Assembly: GCA_040386155.1 (NCBI GenBank)
Contig: JAZKFZ010000005.1
Location: forward strand, 248,001-312,000
Length of the DNA: 64,000 bases
Origin: M0103 sp040386155
GTDB lineage: Bacteria; Bacteroidota; Bacteroidia; Flavobacteriales_D; Crocinitomicaceae
Direction: 5' to 3'
Shown here in pieces: positions 17,226 to 25,874 of the stretch. Positions within the stretch are counted from its first letter, which is position 1; each line of letters opens with the position of its first letter. The notes under the pieces are model-generated. The model was not told where the DNA came from. It ran no database searches and saw only the letters and a program-made list of their open reading frames with translations. Made by a program: the position numbers and the translations under genes.

Positions 17226-18467
17226 ATGAAAAGAGTTGTAGTAACAGGTATGGGTGCCTTGACACCCATCGGAAATAATCTAAATGATTTTTGGACCAAT
17301 CTTAAAAATGGTGTTAGCGGAGCCGATCAAATCACAAAGTTTGACACCTCTAAATTCAAAGCAACAATTGCTTGTGAACTGAAAAACTTTAATCTTGCAG
17401 ACCATTTTGATGTCAAAGAAATGCGTCATTATGACCCGTTTTCCCTGTACGCTCTTGTTGCGGTTAAAGAAGCTATTGAACATTCAAAAGTTGATTTTGA
17501 TGTCTTAAATAGAAATAGAATTGGAGTTATTTGGGGTTCCGGGAATGGTGGAATTCAAACTTTTCAAGACCAAATGACGGAATTCAACAAGGGAGATGGA
17601 ACCCCACGATTTACTCCTTTTTTTATACCACGCATTTTAGTGGATATTGCTTCTGGAGTTATTTCTATTAAATATGGTTTGAGAGGTGTCAATTTCTGTC
17701 CAGTTTCTGCGTGCGCAACTTCCAATACTGCTATCATTGAAGCATTTAATTATATCAAGTGGGGAAAAGCTGATATGGTTATAACCGGAGGCTCAGAAGC
17801 AGCTATCACTGAATCCGCTATGGGTGGATTTGCTTCAGCGAAAGCACTTTCTACACGAAATGATGATCCAGCAACTGCTTCTCGTCCTTTTGATGTGACT
17901 AGAGATGGATTTGTGATGGGCGAAGGGGCAGGCGCATTGATTCTAGAAGATTTAGAACATGCCTTGAATAGAGGCGCAACCATCTACGGAGAAATTGTAG
18001 GAGGTGGAATGGCAGCAGATGCATATCATTTAACAGGTACACATCCAGAAGGGGAAGGCGCTGTTTTGGGAATGGAAGAAGCGCTTCGTGAAGCTGGTAT
18101 TACAGCAGAAAAAATTGATTACATCAACATGCACGCAACCTCCACGCCGCTGGGTGATAATTCAGAGCTAATTGCTGCTAAAAGAGTTTTTGGAGAGCGT
18201 CAATCACTTTCTATTTCAGCAACAAAATCAATGACAGGTCACCTACTTGGTGCAGCAGGTGCTATTGAAGGAATTGCTTGCGTGATGGCTTTGCATGAAC
18301 AAATTGTTCCTCCAACGATTAATACCAGCGAAATTGAACCAGATTTCAAGGATCTATTCGATTTTCCTCTTGGGAAAGGTGAACCAAAAAAGATGGAATA
18401 TGCTATGAGCAACACCTTTGGTTTCGGTGGACATATTGCGAGTGTGGTGATGAAACGGTTTTGTTAG
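17226..18467 (+). CDS. fabF: 3-oxoacyl-ACP synthase II
   Basis: Elongating condensing enzyme of fatty acid synthesis, joining malonyl-ACP to a growing acyl chain. The 413-residue protein opens RVVVTGMGALTPIGNN and carries the complete Cys-His-His triad: Cys163 in SACATSN, His in NMHATSTPLGD and His in KSMTGHLLGAAGAIEG. The C-terminus NTFGFGGHIASVVMKRF is typical. It starts 10 bases after the DUF59 gene and is probably the last gene of the suf operon. A distinct unsaturated-fatty-acid or polyene KS cannot be wholly excluded, but length and motifs fit FabF. Confidence 0.92.
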   Translation: MKRVVVTGMGALTPIGNNLNDFWTNLKNGVSGADQITKFDTSKFKATIACELKNFNLADHFDVKEMRHYDPFSLYALVAVKEAIEHSKVDFDVLNRNRIGVIWGSGNGGIQTFQDQMTEFNKGDGTPRFTPFFIPRILVDIASGVISIKYGLRGVNFCPVSACATSNTAIIEAFNYIKWGKADMVITGGSEAAITESAMGGFASAKALSTRNDDPATASRPFDVTRDGFVMGEGAGALILEDLEHALNRGATIYGEIVGGGMAADAYHLTGTHPEGEGAVLGMEEALREAGITAEKIDYINMHATSTPLGDNSELIAAKRVFGERQSLSISATKSMTGHLLGAAGAIEGIACVMALHEQIVPPTINTSEIEPDFKDLFDFPLGKGEPKKMEYAMSNTFGFGGHIASVVMKRFC

Positions 18468-18668
18468 ACAAAAGACCCGCTCACTTCGACAATTCGGCAA
18501 GCTCACTGCATCGCAAGCTCAGTGCGAGTCGCTGTTAGACGAAAGAGTTGAAGACTGAAAGAGTTGAAGACCTCTTCGCTCTAAGACATTAAGACTATAT
18601 ATTGGAAAAGGAATCAAGTTCTGAATTTAGAAGTCCTGATGTCTTGCTGTCCTGAATCTTAAGTCCAA
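18468..18668. repeat. Repeat-rich intergenic gap after fabF
   Basis: CAAGCTCACTGC and CAAGCTCAGTGC recur about 17 bases apart near 18498-18525, with CACTG/CAGTG able to pair. A near-perfect 16-base tandem (GAAAGAGTTGAAGACT then GAAAGAGTTGAAGACC) lies at 18541-18572. No gene is seen. It separates two convergent units and has no clear T-run. Confidence 0.45.
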
Positions 18669-21365
18669 TTACCTCACCAACACAAACGCTGCCCATTTGT
18701 AGGGATCGTCGTAATAGATATTCCGCATTGTTTTTTGTGTTGTTTGAAACGATTTTTCAATATCACCACTTGTAAAATAATGGGAATAAAAAAATTCCAT
18801 AAATTCAGCGGATTCCTTATCTGGTATTTGCCATAAACTCATGATGATGTACTCTACTCCTGCCATTTTGAAAGCACGTTGAAGACCATAAACACCTTCA
18901 TTTCCTTTGATTTGTCCCAAGCCAGTTTCACAAGCAGATAACACCACTAAATTTGTTTTACTTAACGACAAATTTGACACTTCATACGCAGTTAAAATGC
19001 CATCTTCACCATCTGTTTTTACAGACTGATTCCAGCTCACATTACCACCTGCCAGCACTAAACCTGATTGATGTAGTGGATTTACAGTATTTTTCACCAG
19101 GCTGTTCTTCTCCCCATTTTCACTTAATGGAATATAGAATCCATGTGTTGCCAGGTGTAAAACTTCAGGGGAGTCTTTCGACAAGAGCTTAAACGTACTT
19201 TCTCCAGCAGCACTACCTACCCATTTTTTACAGGCAATGTGTTGTTGAAGTGCTCTATTTTCAATCGCATTAATTTCTTTCAAGGTACCCGGCAAATAAT
19301 TCCAGTTTTGATTTCCTCTACTTGCCAAAATGGAAGTGTTACTATCATTTGTACTTGGGTCGTTAGTAACTCCTGTTTCAGAAGGAAAATTTTCAAAATC
19401 GATTCCACCAAACAGAGTAATATTGGTAGGCGCATGAACTTCCAAGGAGCGATTCACAATATTTGCCGTTGTTGTCAATTGCACAAAATGGTAATTGTCT
19501 GACAATAAAGTGGTATCGTTGATGGCAATTGCAGCAAAAGAAATCGTATTTAAAATACCCGTAGGCGCGAAATAAATTTTCTTGGTTCCAAGTAGCTCAT
19601 TTTCCAAAGGCTTCCAAAGAAGTTCATATAGTTTTCCCTTGGTTCTCGATTTTAGATTCACTTGTACGCCTGTATTCGTTGATGATTCACCACGATAAAT
19701 ACTATTGATGAAGCGGTCATCAACATTCTCTGAGGCAAGTATGGATTGAAGTTGTACCTCATCAAATAATGGTATAAGTTGAGGTTCTTGATTTAATTTC
19801 AATACTATCGCAACATATTGCTTGCTAAATTTGTTTGTAGTTCTATTCTGAAAATCAAATGCTGAAAATTCAATAGCAACTTCACCTTCTTTCAGATTTA
19901 ATTGTACATCTTTCCAACTAATTTTCCCTACCGAATTAAATGCTTTAAATTCAGAAGAAAGTTGTGTTAACTCCCCCTCCAATTGATTCGCAGCAAGCTC
20001 AATTTCTTTAATTTTTTGAGTAGCATTCTCTTCTTTCGAAGTACTAAGTTTTGCCATTTGATTTCTCAATTCAATTAAATATTCGAACTTTTCAATCGCT
20101 TTTTTGTCACCATTTTTCTGAATACTTTCTCGCATTTGAATGGTAGATTGCAGCACCATTCCTTTTGTCGCCAATTGCACATCAAAAGACAAAGCTCCCA
20201 AATCTTGAAAATTAGTGTGTTGTTCAGCAGCAAAACTATTAAAGGTACTGTACAAACTTTTGAGCGATTCCGTTAGTGTTTCTTTTTCCTTTTCAGACAA
20301 ATAGGAGAAATTATCATTAATGTATTGAAACGAAGCACGAACAGCCTCTTTTCTCGCCAAATATTCGTTCTCAGGATCCTTTAAAAAATCATACGCTTTT
20401 GCCAAATTATTGAGGTAAATCATGTAATCTGGATGGTGTCCATCAGTCACTTCTTTGATAACGGAAATGGCCGCTTTGTAATAGTCGATACAGGCCTGAT
20501 ATTGATTGATATCAAAATGCAGAAGAGCTAAGTTATTTAAATTCTTTGCATAATCAATATGCTTGGTCCCAATTCTAGTTTCGTATAATTGAACAACCTC
20601 CTTAAAACAGCTAACAGCCTCCACAACTTGATTATTCTGTCGATACATTTCTGCTAGATTTCCAAGTGCAACGACATAATACGGGTGATTGACACCAAAT
20701 TTTTCTTTTAAAATGTTTTTTGCAAGCAAATAAAATTTTGTAGCTTCTTCATTTCGTCCATATTTGCTCAAGATATTCGCTAAATTGTTAACAGACATGG
20801 CATATTTTTCAGCCATTTGATCGAGGTCTTTTGAGAAAATGGCAATCGCCTTTTCGTAGAGTGGCATTGCCAAATCAAATTGATCAATGTCGTAGTAAAG
20901 TGTCGCTAAGTTATGGAGTGACGTTGCATAATTGGGGTCTTCTTCTCCAAACAATTGCTTACTAATTTCGAGATCTTCCTTGTAAATTCCAATGGCCTTT
21001 GAGAAATGTCCTCTCTTAACATAACAATTGGCTAAATTATTTAGTGTTCTTGAATAAGCTTCTGAATTTTTTCCTTGGAGAATTTCCCAAATTATTAAGG
21101 AAGTCTGGTGCGTTTCAATTGCCGCCTCAAAATCACCTAGTGTGCTTTGCAAAAATGCTACGCTACCGAGTGATAAAGCATAATTTACATGCTTCTTTCC
21201 AAACTCTTTTTCAGCTTGTAGCAGTGTTTTTTCTGCATACACAAGTGCTGTTTTGTACTCTTGTTTATCAAAATAGGTCATCATTGTAGCATCCAATTCC
21301 TCCCACGATTGAGCGAAACCACCAAATGAAAAACTAAAAAATAAAAAAAACAATACTTTTCTCAT
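18669..21365 (-). CDS. Exported TPR-CHAT protein
   Basis: An 898-residue protein. ATG 21365 gives the signal peptide MRKVLFFLFFSFSFGGFAQ, so export is likely; the TTG just before it is not needed. Residues about 25-370 are consecutive tetratricopeptide repeats (for example YATSLHNLATLYYDIDQFDLA and several ALGNLAEMY-like units). A helical linker follows to about residue 480. The C-terminal caspase-like CHAT domain has the catalytic pair His741 (LATHGF) and Cys812 (SACETG), then GVYGLQRAFKMAGV and SLWQIPD. Both catalytic residues are present, so protease activity is plausible. No obvious substrate gene, such as a gasdermin, lies next to it. Confidence 0.88.
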   Translation of the reverse strand: MRKVLFFLFFSFSFGGFAQSWEELDATMMTYFDKQEYKTALVYAEKTLLQAEKEFGKKHVNYALSLGSVAFLQSTLGDFEAAIETHQTSLIIWEILQGKNSEAYSRTLNNLANCYVKRGHFSKAIGIYKEDLEISKQLFGEEDPNYATSLHNLATLYYDIDQFDLAMPLYEKAIAIFSKDLDQMAEKYAMSVNNLANILSKYGRNEEATKFYLLAKNILKEKFGVNHPYYVVALGNLAEMYRQNNQVVEAVSCFKEVVQLYETRIGTKHIDYAKNLNNLALLHFDINQYQACIDYYKAAISVIKEVTDGHHPDYMIYLNNLAKAYDFLKDPENEYLARKEAVRASFQYINDNFSYLSEKEKETLTESLKSLYSTFNSFAAEQHTNFQDLGALSFDVQLATKGMVLQSTIQMRESIQKNGDKKAIEKFEYLIELRNQMAKLSTSKEENATQKIKEIELAANQLEGELTQLSSEFKAFNSVGKISWKDVQLNLKEGEVAIEFSAFDFQNRTTNKFSKQYVAIVLKLNQEPQLIPLFDEVQLQSILASENVDDRFINSIYRGESSTNTGVQVNLKSRTKGKLYELLWKPLENELLGTKKIYFAPTGILNTISFAAIAINDTTLLSDNYHFVQLTTTANIVNRSLEVHAPTNITLFGGIDFENFPSETGVTNDPSTNDSNTSILASRGNQNWNYLPGTLKEINAIENRALQQHIACKKWVGSAAGESTFKLLSKDSPEVLHLATHGFYIPLSENGEKNSLVKNTVNPLHQSGLVLAGGNVSWNQSVKTDGEDGILTAYEVSNLSLSKTNLVVLSACETGLGQIKGNEGVYGLQRAFKMAGVEYIIMSLWQIPDKESAEFMEFFYSHYFTSGDIEKSFQTTQKTMRNIYYDDPYKWAAFVLVR

Positions 21366-21421
21366 CAAATAATTCTGTTGTAGCTAATGTAAGCATTTTA
21401 GAAAGGCAACAACCGTTCCAA

Positions 21422-24226
21422 TCAAAGTTCTGCTTTCAAATACTTTGCTGTATGAGAAGTGGATTCAAATTTCTTTACTACTTGTTCCGGAGTTCCTTCT
21501 GCGATGATCATTCCTCCACCCTTTCCTCCTTCTGGACCAAGGTCAACAATGTAATCAGCAACTTTTACAATGTCTAAATTATGCTCAATCACCAAGACCG
21601 TATTTCCTTCTTCGACTAATCGCTGAAGCACTTCTAACAAATGACGAATGTCCTCAAAATGCAAACCTGTAGAAGGTTCATCAAGAATATAAAAGGTTTT
21701 TCCAGTACTCTTTTTTGCTAGTTCTGAAGAAAGTTTTATGCGTTGAGCCTCACCTCCCGACAATGTAGTAGAAGATTGTCCAATTTTGATGTAGCCCAAA
21801 CCAACGGAAAGCATTGTTTGCAAAGGCCGAAAAATTTTTGGGTGAGCTTCAAAAAATACAGTGGCATCTTCTATTGTCATATTCAATACATCGGCAATTG
21901 ACTTGCCTTTATAACGAACTTCTAATGTTTCCCTATTGTATCGTTTTCCATTACACGAATCACATTCCACATATACATCAGGAAGGAAATTCATTTCCAC
22001 CACTTTCATTCCACCACCACTGCAAGTTTCGCAGCGACCACCAGACACATTGAAAGAGAATCTTCCAGCTTTATAACCTCGAATTTGTGCTTCAGGTAAA
22101 ACTGCATAAAGCGAACGGATTTCATCGAACACTTTGGTGTAGGTAGCAGGGTTTGAACGTGGAGTTCGCCCAATTGGACTTTGATCTATTTCAATGACTT
22201 TGTCGAGATGTTCAAGTCCTTCGATGGATTTGTATGGCAAAGGCTTTTTGAGTCCATTGTAAATATGTGACTGTAAAATCGGATATAACGTAGCGTTTAT
22301 CAACGAAGATTTCCCACTTCCTGAAACACCAGTAACACAAGTAAAAGTTCCCAAAGGAATTGTTAAATCAACATTCTTTAGGTTGTGCCCTGTTGCACCT
22401 TTAATTTTCAATTTATTTCCAGTTCCCTTTCGACGAGCCTTTGGCACTTCGATTTTCATTTCACCACGCAAATATTTGGTCGTTAAGGAATCACTTGCAA
22501 TAAGATTTTCAAATGTTGAAGCATTAAGAATTCTTCCTCCATGCATTCCTGCCCCGGGACCAATATCAACAATAAAATCAGCCGCTTCAATCATTTCTTT
22601 GTCGTGTTCTACAACAATAACACTGTTCCCAGCATCACGAAGACGTTTAAGAGAATTGATCAAGCGCGTATTGTCACGCTGATGCAATCCGATGGAAGGT
22701 TCATCTAATACATACAGCACATTCATCAATTCTGAGCCGATTTGAGTAGCCAAGCGAATACGTTGTGCTTCTCCTCCAGAAAGTGTTTTTGCAGATCGGT
22801 GAAGTGTTAAGTAGTCCAAACCTACATCTAATACAAAACGAAGTCTAGTGCTTATTTCCTTTAGTATTTCAGTACCTATTATTTTTTGCTCTTCTGATAA
22901 AATCGTCGGTAAAATAGCTATGAAATCAGCCAATTCACTCAAATCCATTTGAGCTAAATCACCAATGTGCTTATCACCTAATTTAAAGAAATGTGATTCC
23001 TTTTTCAAGCGAGTTCCCAAACAAGTAGGACACAATTTCTTATTCATAAAACTTTGTGCCCAGCGCTGCATGGTGGCCGAAGGATCATCGGTATAACGCG
23101 AAAAGAAAGAAATAACACCTTCAAAAATGACAGATGAATCTTTTTTGGATCGTTCTATATCTTCATTTCCGTATAGAATTACTTTCAGCACCTCATCAGA
23201 AATTTCACTTAATGGTGTAGTAATTGAATAGTCCTCTTGAACAAGATACGCTTCCATTTTTTCAAAAATCCAACTTCGCTTGTACAATCCTAAGGGGGCC
23301 AATCCTCCTTTTTTGATGGAAAGAGATCGGTCTGGAATAATTTTATCGATATCGGCCTCAGAAACTTCACCTAAACCACTGCAGCTAGGGCAGGCTCCAT
23401 AAGGAGAATTGAAGGAGAACAAATTTGGCTCTGGTTCCGGATATGAAATTCCTGTTGTTGGACACATCAAAGTTCTGCTAAAATGACGCACTTCATTACT
23501 ATCAAAATCGAGAATCATCATCGCCTTGTTGCCCAAGCGCATGCAGGTAAGCACCGAGTCGTAGATTCGTTTTCTATCTTCTTTTTTTATTAAAATTCGG
23601 TCCACTACAATTTCAATATCGTGAATTTTGTAGCGATCGAGTCGCATTCCCTTCTCAATGTCCTTTACCTCCCCATCAATCCTAACTTTCGTAAATCCCG
23701 ACTTTTGAATTTGTTCGAACAATTCACGATAATGACCTTTTCTCGCTTTGATTTTAGGTGCTAGTAACACCACTTTTTTATTGTCGAAGACTTCAAGAAT
23801 TCGATCTACAATTTGATCATCGGAATATTTGACCATTTTTTCTCCAGTCTCATAAGAGTATGCAACACCTACGCGAGCATAAAGCAAACGGAGAAAATCA
23901 TAGATCTCTGTAATCGTGCCGACAGTTGAACGAGGAGAACGAGAAACAGTCTTTTGTTCAATAGAAATTACTGGACTTAAACCGTCAATTTTGTCGACAT
24001 CTGGTCGCTCTAAGCCTCCAAGAAATTGGCGAGCATAGGAAGAAAAAGTTTCAATATACCGACGTTGACCTTCAGCAAAAATAGTATCAAAAGCAAGAGA
24101 AGATTTCCCACTTCCACTAAGTCCGGTAAAAACCACCAATTGATTGCGAGGAATTTTAAGATCAATATTCTTTAAATTGTGCTCGCGTGCACCAAATATT
24201 TCTATATAACCATCCTCATTTTGCAT
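21422..24226 (-). CDS. uvrA: Excinuclease ABC subunit A
   Basis: DNA damage-recognition ATPase of nucleotide excision repair. The 934-residue protein has two ABC ATPase halves, with Walker A motifs GLSGSGKSSLAFDT and GVSGSGKSSLINAT and signature motifs LSGGEAQRIRLA and LSGGEAQRIKLS. Zinc-finger cysteines occur at CPSC...CPTC and at CETCSGGG...CDSCNGK. REHNLKNIDLKIPRNQLVVF is the standard N-terminus. Length is normal. It lies 40 bases behind the exopolysaccharide operon in the same direction but is probably functionally separate. Confidence 0.97.
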   Translation of the reverse strand: MQNEDGYIEIFGAREHNLKNIDLKIPRNQLVVFTGLSGSGKSSLAFDTIFAEGQRRYIETFSSYARQFLGGLERPDVDKIDGLSPVISIEQKTVSRSPRSTVGTITEIYDFLRLLYARVGVAYSYETGEKMVKYSDDQIVDRILEVFDNKKVVLLAPKIKARKGHYRELFEQIQKSGFTKVRIDGEVKDIEKGMRLDRYKIHDIEIVVDRILIKKEDRKRIYDSVLTCMRLGNKAMMILDFDSNEVRHFSRTLMCPTTGISYPEPEPNLFSFNSPYGACPSCSGLGEVSEADIDKIIPDRSLSIKKGGLAPLGLYKRSWIFEKMEAYLVQEDYSITTPLSEISDEVLKVILYGNEDIERSKKDSSVIFEGVISFFSRYTDDPSATMQRWAQSFMNKKLCPTCLGTRLKKESHFFKLGDKHIGDLAQMDLSELADFIAILPTILSEEQKIIGTEILKEISTRLRFVLDVGLDYLTLHRSAKTLSGGEAQRIRLATQIGSELMNVLYVLDEPSIGLHQRDNTRLINSLKRLRDAGNSVIVVEHDKEMIEAADFIVDIGPGAGMHGGRILNASTFENLIASDSLTTKYLRGEMKIEVPKARRKGTGNKLKIKGATGHNLKNVDLTIPLGTFTCVTGVSGSGKSSLINATLYPILQSHIYNGLKKPLPYKSIEGLEHLDKVIEIDQSPIGRTPRSNPATYTKVFDEIRSLYAVLPEAQIRGYKAGRFSFNVSGGRCETCSGGGMKVVEMNFLPDVYVECDSCNGKRYNRETLEVRYKGKSIADVLNMTIEDATVFFEAHPKIFRPLQTMLSVGLGYIKIGQSSTTLSGGEAQRIKLSSELAKKSTGKTFYILDEPSTGLHFEDIRHLLEVLQRLVEEGNTVLVIEHNLDIVKVADYIVDLGPEGGKGGGMIIAEGTPEQVVKKFESTSHTAKYLKAEL

Positions 24227-24266
24227 ACACGAAATTACTCAAAAAAAGAGGAATTGAGTGGGGAAA

Positions 24267-25328
24267 TTATTTTGATTTTGGAGGTTGTTTGTACCGAATA
24301 GTGTTTCTGTACAACAGCCAAAAAGAAACAAAGAAGAAAAGTAATAAAGGAAGAATGAAGTAAATTCTTTTGACAGAAATAAAGTAAAAAGCAATAAACG
24401 AGAACAAAGTAGACAAAAATCCAAGAAGTAAAAAAACATACCAAACTTGACTATCATTATATCCTGCATAGACTAGGTGATGCGTAGTATGATCTTTTCC
24501 GCCCACCATTGGTGATTTCCCTTTCTTCAATCTATTGATAGTGACAGTGATTGAATCAATGGCCGCGGGCGTAAATGCCAAAAGTGCCACTACCACTCCA
24601 ATCCACGAGTGGTTTTGCACAGTTTCCCCCAAGTTCCATAAGGTCTTGATGGAGAAAAAAGCAAGTACAAAACCAATGAATTGACTTCCTGCATCGCCCA
24701 TAAAAATTTTTGCGGGATGAATATTGAAACGCAAAAAACCAATCAATGCACCAATAATAGCAATCATATAAACAGGCCAAATGGAGCTATCCAAATTGCT
24801 AAATGCCAAAAAGCTACCCAAGCAAGAAATCAAAATAAATAAGGAAGTAGTGGCAGTGATACCATCCATATTATCTAACATGTTCAGTGAATTCATCAAG
24901 GCTACCACCCAAATAACTGTTAAGAAGCCATCGATGTATGGAACATTAGTAATCGTGACAACTGAACCTGTCAAAGCCAATGTTACTCCACAGAGAATTT
25001 GTGCAGCTAACTTGAGAAAAGGTTTAGTATTGTAGGCGTCATCCGCTAGCCCCATAAAAAAAGCCAATGTAGTTCCAGTTAGGAAACCAATATATTCTAG
25101 ATTTTTAAAAATATTACTCTCTTCTGCAATAATTTCAAAAGCGAAGGTTGAGAATACAAATACCACATAAAAACTTACACCACCAAGTGATGGCTTTGAT
25201 TGATTGCTCCAACGAACAATAACGTCATTTTTATTTCGGATTCCCAATGATTGAGAAAACCTAAGTAACAGCTCATTGCAAATTAATGAAAGAATTAATC
25301 CACCTGCAAAAAAAACGAAGTATAGCAT
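24267..25328 (-). CDS. WecA/MraY-family undecaprenyl-phosphate sugar-1-phosphate transferase
   Basis: Polytopic membrane enzyme of 353 residues with about ten hydrophobic segments. It is expected to load a sugar-1-phosphate from a UDP-sugar onto undecaprenyl phosphate. Catalytic blocks are GLADDAYNTKPFLK, NMLDNMDGIT and FMGDAGSQFIG, with the HDE-like loop GGKDHTTHHLVYAG near the C-terminus; these fit WecA/TagO more than MraY. It ends an exopolysaccharide operon, so it probably starts repeat-unit assembly. The exact sugar is not readable. It starts 1 base after rmlC ends. Confidence 0.9.
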   Translation of the reverse strand: MLYFVFFAGGLILSLICNELLLRFSQSLGIRNKNDVIVRWSNQSKPSLGGVSFYVVFVFSTFAFEIIAEESNIFKNLEYIGFLTGTTLAFFMGLADDAYNTKPFLKLAAQILCGVTLALTGSVVTITNVPYIDGFLTVIWVVALMNSLNMLDNMDGITATTSLFILISCLGSFLAFSNLDSSIWPVYMIAIIGALIGFLRFNIHPAKIFMGDAGSQFIGFVLAFFSIKTLWNLGETVQNHSWIGVVVALLAFTPAAIDSITVTINRLKKGKSPMVGGKDHTTHHLVYAGYNDSQVWYVFLLLGFLSTLFSFIAFYFISVKRIYFILPLLLFFFVSFWLLYRNTIRYKQPPKSK

Positions 25329-25329
25329 C

Positions 25330-25866
25330 TTAAAAAGGCGTAATTAGTTCGACAAATGTACGACCTTTTTTATCTTTTTCAGAAAGAATTGGATTATTTA
25401 TTAACCAATCAATTTTTAGATGTGGATCATTCCAAAGTATACATCCTTCACTCGCGGGGAAATAGAATTCAGAACATTTATATTGAAAAATAGTGTCATC
25501 TTCGAGCGTAGCAAATCCATGTGCAAAACCGGGAGGAATCCACATTTGAAATTTATTTTTTTCTGATAGTACAATTGAAAAATGCTGCCCGTATGTCGCA
25601 GAATCTTTTCGCAAGTCAACAACTACATCTTGTACACTTCCCTTTACCACTCTTACTAATTTCCCTTGTGCATGTGGCGGATTTTGAAAATGAAGACCTC
25701 TTAAAACTCCTCTGGACGACTTCGATTCGTTGTCCTGCACAAATTGAATTGATTGACCAGCAAGTACGTTGAATTCCTGACAATTAAATGACTCAAAAAA
25801 ATACCCACGATCATCACCAAAAACTTTTGGCTCAATAACTAAAAGACCTTCAATTCCTGTCTGCAT
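25330..25866 (-). CDS. rfbC: dTDP-4-dehydrorhamnose 3,5-epimerase
   Basis: Epimerises dTDP-4-keto-6-deoxyglucose at C3 and C5 on the way to dTDP-L-rhamnose. The cupin-type protein has IEPKVFGDDRGYFFESFN, the catalytic His in RGLHFQNPPHAQGKLVRV, and PPGFAHGFATLEDD. ATG 25866 (178 residues) is preferred to a TTG at 25872. The other three rhamnose genes (rmlA, B, D) are not in the window, so they must be elsewhere or the epimerase serves another 6-deoxysugar. It sits within the Wza/Wzc operon. Confidence 0.9.
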   Translation of the reverse strand: MQTGIEGLLVIEPKVFGDDRGYFFESFNCQEFNVLAGQSIQFVQDNESKSSRGVLRGLHFQNPPHAQGKLVRVVKGSVQDVVVDLRKDSATYGQHFSIVLSEKNKFQMWIPPGFAHGFATLEDDTIFQYKCSEFYFPASEGCILWNDPHLKIDWLINNPILSEKDKKGRTFVELITPF

Positions 25867-25874
25867 AGGCAATT

